Source: Cristatella mucedo (lineage: Eukaryota > Bryozoa > Phylactolaemata > Cristatellidae). Taken from it: DNA of 62,000 bases. Every line of letters begins with the position of its first letter. Position 1 is the first letter of the stretch. Shown one piece after another: positions 53,873 through 62,000 of the stretch. Location: positions 2,930,001 to 2,992,000 of the forward strand of contig WPIO01000016.1 in assembly GCA_009760855.2 (NCBI GenBank), written 5' to 3'. The notes under the pieces are model-generated. The model was not told the DNA's origin, did not search any database, and was given only the letters and a program-made list of their open reading frames with translations. Position numbers and translations under genes: made by a program.

Positions 53873-55240
53873 ACAGTGCTAGCCTGGCTTAATTTTAGGG
53901 CACACGAGAAAGTTCGGCGGAAAATACACGTCGGTCCTCGAGCAGTGAGCAAGAGGTGCAGCAGTGCGGATAGAGAGGACGAGCTTAGAGCGAGCCGGAC
54001 CGACTCCACGGAGCGCGAGCCGGGAAGCTCCAGAGGTGCGGTCGTGCTGCGCTGTGCTGTTTCTGCATCTGCAGCGTCGGCCTGCTATCCGCGGGAGCGG
54101 CCGATTAACGGCGGCTGGCCTGTCAAGCTTGGCCAAAGGTCATTCCAAAAAGAATCGTCGGGAACCTTTTCGCCATTCGAGCTGGCCTGGGGTCGCTCGT
54201 CATGCCGTTCGTCAAATGACGGTATTAATTCCTTACCGTAAAGGCACGCAGTGCCGGGCTCAAGACTGTCACCCGACTGTCACCCCACTGCCCCGGCGAG
54301 CTATTTAAGAGTAGGGCGAAGCTCGCTCGGGGCCGTCGTCGTCGTCGTCGTCGCCGCCAGCCATACGACAGTTGCAACAATCGTTTCTCTTTGAACAGCG
54401 GGAGGTGAGCGAGCGGGCTGCTCACGAGGGCGATCGAAGGGCGCGCGACGGACGGCGGCGAGGCGGGCGGCGGCGGCCGCCAGAGGCGGGCGCGGCGGCC
54501 GCGCGAGGCGGGCACGGCCGCGAGCGTTAAGGGTCGGCTGACCGAATGCAATCGCATAGCGCCCGTAGCACGCGTTTGGCAATTGTGTGCGCTCGATTGT
54601 ATGTGCGAGCGGTTCCGGGTTTTAGGATTTGGCACTGCTGCGAACTTAGCTTAGAGTCAGGTCAAGCGACGGTCGGGACACTTGTGCTTCCGCGGAAGTC
54701 ACCGCACGCCTGAACTGAAATCGCTATCCGTACGTACCTGCTGTTTGGGCGCTCCTTTTGTTTGGGTCGTTCCCCACGTGACCTAAGTACAGGAAGGTGT
54801 TTTCCCCGTAAATTGTCCGGTGGTTTGGGTCCTCTGTCTGTTTGGGTTGCTCTCCAGTGTAAAAGCCGGTGGCCTAAGTACCGGGAATTAGGTGCCCAGT
54901 AAGTATGTTTGCATAGGCGAAAGGTTGTAAGGAGTGCGGGGACAAAACTGAACTAGAACGCGTTGCGGCATTGTGCATTTGCGAATCAAGCTCAGTAAAA
55001 TCCCCCATAGTATCTGTGTTCGTTCTAATTCATGCCACGAGCTCACAACGCATTAGTAACGTCATGTAGTTCGGCGCCGGAGCGCTGTAATCCTGCCGAA
55101 GCCACTCATTGCGCGTACACGTGCGCCGAACCAAATTCGGCAGTCGGCTACGCCGCTCGGGAAGTGGCGTAGCCGCGATACGCCTCCTCCACCGCCGCCG
55201 ATCGCTCGGAGCTACCGAAAGTCAGAACGTATAAGCTAAC
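53873..55240 (+). mobile_element. GC-rich element of unknown class, copy 2
   Basis: Homologous to copy 1 but without SINEs, and much richer in CpG and G/C, especially at 54300-54560 (GTCGTCGTCGTCGTC and GCGGCGAGGCGGGCGGCGG). It contains TGACGGTATTAATTCC at 54217, GGGGACAAAACTGAACTAGA, CTCAGTAAAATCCCC and TTAGTAACGTCA. The segment from TGACGG (54217) to CGTCA (55065) has inverted 5-bp ends and could be an LTR, but I see no matching internal region. AATAAA is mutated to AATCAA at 54984. Confidence 0.7.
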
Positions 55241-55835
55241 AAAGGTCTAATCACAGCAACCCACTATAGTGTGAGAAGAAGTTGCGTTTTTTAGCTTATT
55301 TTTACGTGTCAAGCCAGCAAGCGTCGTAGGGGCAGTCAAGGAATGAGTTTCAGGATTTGAGAAAATAAAACTTAAATCACGGTCTCCAGTGGGTTTCCCG
55401 TTCATCCAAAGCATAACTAAGCCATCTGAGTCATACAAGCTTGGCGGCGCGGTGTCTAGCCTGATCGCTGGAGCAGCTCCGATAGATTGGCTGGAACCGG
55501 AGAATAAAGGGACCTTCAAGTGAGTGCAAGTGACCTTGAATTCAGCGAGCTGCTTGATTGGGAGCAAGTGCAGGTTAGTAGTTTGATAGGAAAACTGTGA
55601 CTCTCACGACTGACAAGCCTGGTTGCAGAGTCGTGTACTATCTGTAAGCACCTGACTGCACGTGAAGGTAGATCAGCAAGCAGAAAGTGGCAGACATCAT
55701 TATGGGCGGTCACACAAGGACCAATTTGGATCCAGTATCCTGCTGAAACATTTCAGAATTGTTTAAGTATTAGGTATGTGAAGGTAACTATACTCGACTG
55801 CAGAACTAATGCAGTCGTCTAGTGAAAGGTCAACT
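55241..55835 (-). mobile_element. LINE-A copy split by insertions, piece 3 (RT C-terminal region)
   Basis: It resumes at TAATCACAGCAACCCACT (younger LINE-A: GAATCACAGGGACCCACT). The minus strand then reads segments like SLYDSDGLV and VRCLQIVHDSATRLVSRESHS, the LINE-A C-terminal region, with stops. Confidence 0.8.
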
Positions 55836-55857
55836 TAACAAAGATACAAACATCAAA

Positions 55858-56045
55858 GCACTTTATAAATCTCCCTCAGAAAACTCAATCTCTTTATAGG
55901 TACTTTGCAATTGCTGCAAAGGAAACACGATTGAATAGTTAGTAGTAGCATGCTTAGTAAAAACAAGAAAAACATGGTAGGAAGTGACATGCACAGGGTC
56001 AGCGTGCAAGCGTAGTTAGTGGCAGCATGGGAAGTATCAGTGCTT
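55858..56045 (-). mobile_element. LINE-A 3' end
   Basis: AGCACTTTATAAATCTCCCTC, ACTCAATCTCTTTATAGG, TTGCTGCAAAGGAAACACGAT, then AAGTGACATGCACAGGGTC and GTGGCAGCATGG. Confidence 0.8.
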
Positions 56046-56775
56046 ACTATTTATGGTCGACCAAAATGCGATTTAGAAATCGGTAAGGCTGACGCTTAAA
56101 ACCAACACTGCGAGCATATCTCATTTTGAATCTTCGCAAACTATAGGTGAAATGTTCCAAAAGTGATTTTTCCTTAGACGTCCACGGCAGCTCTCCAGCC
56201 AAGTCTGATTACTTTCAGCTACATAAAATTGCTAAAATTGGGGCTTGTACGATACCATCGATCTCAATCGGGCCAATGCATTGTGAAATCCAGTCTTGAC
56301 ACCTGTCACTCACTGCTTGCTGGTCTACCGGCTTTAGCAATCTTGCACTAACAGCAGGTAAGAAGCCCTACACCCAGGCTTGACTGTCGTGAGCGTCGAC
56401 AGTTGCCACATCACACCACTTTTTGTCGACCTGCACTGGCTACCAGTAAATCAATGCATCGACTTCAAGATTTTGTTGCTCACTTTTAGGTGCCTTCATT
56501 CTTTGGCTGCAGCCTACATATCAGATCTAACGCTACACCAGTCTAAGCGTAGTACTACCCGCTTATCGGAAGCTATCTGTTTACCTATACCTCGTACAAA
56601 GCTCAATAATTCTGAAACCGAGTCTGCAGTTCGTATTCTTCTGGAACCAGGAACTCATCCCAACTTGAGTCACGGCAATCTGACTTGACCAAATTTAAAA
56701 ATAAAATAAAAACGTACCCATTTATCACAGCATTTATTGGGTCCCTGTGATTCGTCCTTTACGTGCTTATTCGAG
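56046..56775 (+). mobile_element. LINE-A fragment, RT C-terminal region
   Basis: Frames on the plus strand include CHITPLFVDLHWLPVNQCIDFKILLLTFRCLHSLAAAYISD-type sequence (56400-56540) and LSEAICLPIPRTKLN. It begins with the segment for IRKLERL-type sequence and ends with TTTATTGGGTCCCTGTGATT without the tail. It is head to head with the preceding minus-strand copy. Confidence 0.85.
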
Positions 56776-57205
56776 CTTAAATGGGCTTCCCAACATACTT
56801 TTTTCCATTTTCACGCGAGGCTAGCCAGACAGGCAGCAGGCGACTGCCGCGCCTGGAGTTGTACTCGCAACTTCCCTACGTATCTCCAGACCACGCCTTG
56901 CTCCCATACAATATCTCCATAAAATTGTTAAGGCCCAGAAACTTCGCTAGGACATAAACTAGCAGCAGTGGGAATAATAAAGGCCACAAACTGGCCACAG
57001 CACACCTTATAACAAGGCCATAAACGCTACGGTGCATATGCTAGGAATGGTGCAGCAATCAGGTAGACGTAGTAAAGAAAATGTGCCATGGCCAAGCACT
57101 GTTGACCTTCTACGATTGCATCCTCGACGAAACGACGCGTCTTCTAACCATATTATAAAAAAGGCAAGAGCTCCTTTCTGGCATGATGTATCTTGTTAAC
57201 AGTCA
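56776..57205. other. Unassigned sequence
   Basis: No exon or repeat signature recognised. Confidence 0.35.
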
Positions 57206-57209
57206 GTGA

Positions 57210-57244
57210 GACACAGGAAGAGAGAGAGAGAGAGGGAGAGAAAA

Positions 57245-57285
<41 letters not shown>

Positions 57286-57395
57286 TAAACAAAGACAGAG
57301 AGACAGACAGAGCAAGAGAGTGGATGGCAGACAGATGCAGGCAAAAGCAGGCAGACGCAGGCAGACAAAATCTGACAGAGAGACAGAAAGAGGTG
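57210..57395. repeat. (GA)n microsatellite and degenerate GACAGA repeats
   Basis: GAGAGA tract at 57216-57290, then GACAGAGAGACAGACAGA and AGGCAGACGCAGGCAGAC units. Frames over it give Arg/Glu or Ser/Leu runs and are not genes. Confidence 0.95.
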
Positions 57396-57959
57396 ACTTA
57401 GGCACCGTCATCGAAATGACCTTAGCGTTTCAGTAGCCGTCGTCATTTTCCTATTATGACCAAATAGGCACTAAATGTCCAAGGGAAATTTTGTAGTATC
57501 AAGCGTTACTGCAGTTTCACTGCCATGTAGGTCCAACGAAGATCATCTCCTGCGATATCAGGGGTTCAGTGGGAGCCCATAGCTTCGTTCCAAACTCTTG
57601 CAAACTGCACACATCCCGTCGTTGGAGTGCTCAAGATTGAGTAGAGCGGCGTGTATTTGTGGCTAATTTTTCTGCTTATTTAAGCCATTAAAAATCAGCC
57701 AGTTGTTTACGTTAAGAAGTGGCCTGGAAATAATTCAACAAAGTTCCCTAAAAGACAAGAACTACTTAAAATGGCTTAACGCCGGATTTAATCTTACTCG
57801 AGTAAAGATTAATCCCGTTGTCACTATTCCAAAACATACATAGAAACCACTAAACCAGGCTCCAATAGTAACGCACTAATCCAAGCGCAGACAAAGCAAA
57901 AATATGCTACTTCCATAAAGGCAAAGATAGGCCAGCCAATGGGGGTTCCTTCTCAGCCA
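57396..57959. other. Unassigned sequence
   Basis: No exon or repeat signature recognised. Confidence 0.35.
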
Positions 57960-59710
57960 TGATATTCTTAGACAGTCACATAAGTGCTTTGAGAGCCCGC
58001 AAACTAAACGCACGGTCTCAAAAAGATTTGAGGTTTGTACGAGGTGTAGCTTAACCAATATATTCTGAAAAAAGGGTGGTACGATTTTGAGCCTGGCATG
58101 GATTGGATCTGATAGTTAGGCTGGAGCTAGAGAATTTACGGACCTAAAATTGACTTTCCAAACCTTGAAGTCAATGCGTTGCTTGACTTGGATCCAATGC
58201 AGGTCGACGAGAAGTAAAGTGACCTTGCAACTGCGACGTGGAAAACAGCTAGGCACTTAGAGCTGAAGGGTTTTGCTTCCGCTCTACGTGCCTATTTGAA
58301 GAGGCAGGTAGGCCAGCAAGCGGTTATTAGAGAACTTCAGAAAGCATGTCACAAAAGCATACATTAATTTAGATGTGTTATCCCTGTCTAAAAGACCCGG
58401 ATTTTAGCAATTTTATGCAGCTGAATGTAGCAAGACTTGATCGTGGAGTCGATTCTTTCTTCTAAGGAAAGGTCGCTTTAGAACTTGAAGCCTATATTTC
58501 GTTCAGATTTAACGAGAGACGTGCTGGCACAACTACTTTATTAATGAGATAATCATTCTAAGTTGTGAATCCCAGCTGTTTTTTCAAACACTAGCTACTT
58601 GGCTTAATCATCATTCAGTTTAAGAAACTTTGCTGATATCCATATGCGAATGTCATCAATACATGCAGCAACGGAGTTGAGAGAATTTGACGTGCTCAAT
58701 GGCTGGAATGCACCAAAGCAAGGGAAAAACTTAGTGTCATCTGCATTCAAGTGAAAACCTATATTGTTTTTCGAAATCGCAACTGCTGAAGGGAAAGCAT
58801 ACACCGTGAAAAGAACGGGACCGAGCACAGAGCCCTGAGCAGTCCAAATTTCAGAGAGTCCTCGGATGATCTTTGTTCATTCGGATCAATACTCTGGAGT
58901 ATCCTACTGATAAAGGACCCGAGGCCTTTGCAGTGCAGTGCTAGCGATGATAAGGCGAGATAAGAGCCACTTGATAAGAAGAACTTGGTGATCGATAGTA
59001 TCGAAAGCTGTCCAAAGATCGAGCAAAACAAGCACAGAGAATCTACCTGTGTTTGCATTCCTAGGTAAGCCTAAGTACACGCGTAGCAGTACCGACTCTG
59101 CAGAACGATTAGCTCTAAAACCAGATCGTAACTTACTAGCACGGTTCGAAGTTTTAGTAAATGAGTTCATCTGGTCTGCCACGACTGGTTCCAGTATCTT
59201 TTATTGGAACGGTAGAAGGGAGACTGGGCGGAATTTGTTCAAGTTCTCCTGGTCTAGTGTTACTTTTTCGAGCAGTGACCTGATTAAAGCCTTCTTGAAA
59301 GGCTATGGGACATGACCTGAGACTAATGAAATATTTTTTATGCTAGTTATGCATGGCAGCAGCATGTAAATCGAGCATAGAATTGGGAAAGTGGAACAGG
59401 GTCCTGAGGACTAATTTCCTTCTTTGCTTGGGAGATCAACTTCAGGAAGAGGTCACAGGTGACCTCCTGGAATAAAGACATTGAAGTGCCGCATGAAATT
59501 AATGGTCATGGCGGCAGATTGAGGTTATCACCTTAGTGAGTTACTCCGTGATCTTATCTAGCTTGTTGAAAAATAAGCTAGAGAATCGATCGGCTAGATT
59601 GTAACAAGGATCGCCATGTAACTAGATAACTTGACAGTGGTCCCAGTGGGGGTGGTAGATCATCGAAATCTAAGGATTGTGCATCCATGATTCAACAACG
59701 TTTCTATAGA
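57960..59710 (-). mobile_element. LINE-A, long minus-strand copy, left part (RT and C-terminus)
   Basis: The minus strand reads RSGFRANRSAESVLLRVYLG and SVLVLLDLWTAFDTIDHQVLL (motif A; Ser to Trp change), then FHLNADDTKFF where YADDTQLY is expected, SLNSVAACIDDIRIWISAKFL and a decayed C-terminus. It extends right to the linker up to TTTCTATAGA, where the LTR-like element is inserted. Many stops. The 3' UTR and tail are missing. Confidence 0.85.
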
Positions 59711-60130
59711 ACATGGTGCAGTTCGTATGCATGTATTGTATGCAGGCTCCTCTGATAAGCCACTGGTGAGCTGTTAGGAGCACCACCGAGAGGGGCCGGT
59801 GCACAGCTGTGGTCCGCCTGTGACGTGGCGTGGACACAGGCCGGTAACCAGCTGGTGGCCAGATGGTGGATTCACCACCAGGGTCGGCCAGTGCACTGCT
59901 GTGGTCCGCCTTTGATGTGGCACGGACCAGCTGGTGGCCAGATGGTGGATTCACCATCAGGGTCGGCCGATACACAGTTGTGGTCGATGAGTCATCGGAG
60001 TCGACCAGGGGAGGGGAGTCGTGTGAGAGTAGGCGCTGAGGGGAGCCGTGAGCTCGAGGGCTCCGTGTGCTGGGAATAAACTGTCGGTATTGGGCACAGG
60101 CTGGCCCTCTGCTGTGCGACCAAACTACAC
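59711..60130 (+). mobile_element. LTR-like element, copy 2, inserted in LINE-A
   Basis: 420 bp, homologous to 15281-15619. LINE-A resumes on both sides (TTTCTATAGA left; TTGGCCTTTGCTAGGATCGA right), and ATAGA occurs at both borders (59706-59710 and 60131-60135), consistent with a 5-bp target-site duplication. AATAAA is at 60075-60080. The middle contains two tandem units with CAGCTGGTGGCCAGATGGTG, where copy 1 has one. The short duplication and AATAAA favour a solo LTR (inference). Confidence 0.75.
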
Positions 60131-61090
60131 ATAGAGTTGGCCTTTGCTAGGATCGATTGGTTCGAGATAAAGTATTCCTCGAATAAATATCAAGGAACTC
60201 CAAAAACTTTGTTTTTCAAGCTTACACTTAGTAGACTAAGCTAATTTAATATCTGCAGTGAACCAAAGGCCGTCTGGGCGATGGGATATAGGGCACTAAG
60301 TCAGAATTAAAAAAAATATCGAGCGTTTCAGCTAGTGCAGTGTTTTATAAATCTACAAATAATACGGGCTAGAAGATGGTTTGAGCAGCAGAGACCGAGC
60401 GGATACTTTCGCACGAAAAACATCAATACAGGGGATCTTGAGGTTTCGCGATTAGCAGGTGATCTTAAATGATAAGATAGTTGGCACTCGTTTTAGACTG
60501 AATACAATACGCTTGAGGTAAAACAAGTTGAATTTGGAACAAATGGGCGATTATAAATTGTATTTGTATAAGAAAATTTGATCGAATGTGTTACCTTTGA
60601 TGTTATCAGGGCCACACGTATGAGCCCCACTAAACATAGGACTAAGTCAGTGCAATTACGAAATTCGGAGTTTAAGATAAGCAAGCAAAATTAACTTTGA
60701 AATAATAAAAACTATAAATGGTGAGGGAACATTGATTTACTGCACACGGAATCTAAATAAGGTCATACAAATCTGAGAAAAAAAGAACTTTGTATCTGGT
60801 GGGTGATAGACTACTCGAGCTATCGGTAGCTTGTTGGCGGATGAATTCAAAAAGGTACTTTCGAAAGACTGCTCCGAGGGTACTGCAAACGGCCAGAGAT
60901 TTGAATTGGATCGTATGAGAGAAGCGACTTCACCACCACGTTTCATTCATGCGTCAGAAGCCAGTCGGGGATGCGTCCGAAGTTGCAGTGTAGTTTTCTG
61001 TTTTTAGCCAAGTTTCCTTCAACGCAAACAGATAATGCCGTTTTCAGAAGTAAGGTCGCTTCTTCTGAATAGGGATTATTGCCCGTTAGG
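60131..61090 (-). mobile_element. LINE-A, long minus-strand copy, right part (endonuclease and linker)
   Basis: The minus strand carries the linker remnant and then, at 60737-60946, SNLWPFAVPSEQSFES and ANKLPIARVVYHPPDTKF, matching the LINE-A endonuclease segment FKPFAVPSKQSFES ... NKLPIVAVVYRPT. Further 5' is MKRGGEVASLIRS (compare GGGVAIIVRS). The GDFN and SDH region is decayed. This copy reaches at least as far 5' as the copy at 17 kb. Confidence 0.85.
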
Positions 61091-62000
61091 CGAGGATTCC
61101 AAAGACAAGCGCTAAGTTTGACCGCCGGAGCTGTAGCAGGCCTGATGACCCTGAGTTTGAGAGATTTATAGTAACACTTGAGAGAGAACGCACTGAGCGG
61201 TTCGCGGCTCTAGCGGGAATACCAAGCGAAAGAAAAAAAACTCAGCTCGCAGTTTCCGTTTTCGTAGTTTCCGCCAAAAGAGCAACTTCTTAACTCGCGG
61301 CCCGCGGCCTCGGCTCCGTTAAGCTTTTCTATTGGTAATGCATAACTCACAGACTCACAGGCAGCTGCGAAACATATAGGGTTGCATTCGAACTACGACA
61401 ACTAGACGAAAAGAAGTAAGCACTTTTCTAGCTAATATACATGTTACCTGCCGCCAGAGCCTATCTGACGCTGCACAGGCGTGCCAAACCCAGCCTGAAG
61501 CGATATGCTTTACATGTCCTCAGGAACGTAACTTCTTACGTGCTGCTTGCAAACGACAAATAGATAAGCTTCAAGCAGGTCTTAGCTTTATCAGTTTCAG
61601 TTTATGATGCTCGTAACAACTTTGATATTCAAAAGAGAACTCTGGAACGGACTAGAAACGCTAGTAGAGCTCGGTGTCGGGAAGCTAGAGTAATGGCGCC
61701 CTCGGCCATTGGTCCGCACGGTGGCTGGTGGCGGCTTGGGCATGCGAGGCTGCCATCTTATGCCGGTTATCGACGGCTTAAGTCAATATTTGCAATAGTC
61801 GGTGAGAGCCGAAGTTTAGAATAGCCCCTTAATAGATTTTTACGTCCATCAAAGAGATTTACATGTGCCGCATGGCTCGAATCCCTCTACCGTGATTTAT
61901 TAGGATAAGAGCATCGCTCCATTTTGTTTGGACAAGTGCGTCAACGGAAGCATGCGATGTGTGCTAATCTTCACGGGTTGCTGACCTGTCATGCGATTTC
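61091..62000. other. Right edge, nothing recognised
   Basis: No frame of note, no repeat match and no RNA gene seen. The first part may include the 5' end of the LINE-A copy. Confidence 0.4.

Noticed and set aside
52213-54635. Overlapping frames of 80-137 codons on both strands
   Set aside because: They arise from high GC content; the two homologous copies do not keep the same frame.
57153-57436. Ser/Leu or Arg/Glu frames on both strands
   Set aside because: Translation of a GA and GACAGA repeat.
1-62000. CRISPR array or bacterial defence system
   Set aside because: The only regular repeat is a spacerless minisatellite; gene structure is intron-exon throughout.

Overview
The window looks like nuclear DNA of an invertebrate animal. 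Protein-coding pieces are short exons with GT/AG borders, separated by introns of 78 bp to 13 kb. Those introns are packed with decayed non-LTR retrotransposons, tRNA-derived SINEs and microsatellites. I see no bacterial operon, CRISPR array or rRNA gene. The phylum cannot be fixed from this sequence; nothing is specifically vertebrate, and the repeat families fit a marine or aquatic invertebrate (inference only).

One host gene can be supported. It runs on the + strand from beyond the left edge to a stop at 50276 and a poly(A) signal at 50596-50601. I recover 14 exons (about 2.5 kb coding in 50 kb). They encode an extracellular mosaic protein: the tail of one CUB domain, five more CUB domains (each split over two exons), one D8C domain of the uromodulin/GP2/OIT3 type (two exons), and a C-terminal PAN/apple-like domain in the last exon. 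Every between-domain intron is phase 1 and every intron inside a CUB domain is phase 2, so the exons join in frame. One weak join exists: the second exon of CUB4 has GC instead of GT at the expected donor, and if it is not spliced there the frame stops at once (35650-35652). A hydrophobic leader lies in frame just before CUB5 (41033-41153). The locus may therefore be one gene with a GC-AG intron or two neighbouring genes.

The rest is mostly mobile DNA. LINE-A is a CR1/L2-like element with an APE-type endonuclease, a reverse transcriptase with a YADD box and a (TTA)n tail. Its best copies are 17130-20276 (+) and 57960-61090 (-), both broken by frameshifts and stops; many 5'-truncated 3' ends lie elsewhere, mostly antisense to the host gene. 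LINE-B is a related element (best copies 20280-21585 (-) and 16145-16968 (+)). SINE-1 has a tRNA-like head and a 3' end that matches the LINE-A 3' end. SINE-2 is a second tRNA-like family. Several insertions are nested: LINE-A in LINE-B (11.2 kb), an LTR-like element in LINE-A (59.7-60.1 kb), two GC-rich elements of unknown class in one LINE-A copy (52.2-55.8 kb), and SINE-1 and SINE-2 inside the first of these.

Other items are a decayed minus-strand gene of a multicopy invertebrate family (31.7-33.6 kb), a 64-bp minisatellite (48917-49320), a long inverted repeat with a triplet core (2965-3209), and long GA and TA tracts. From 50.6 kb to the right edge I find only repeats and unassigned sequence.
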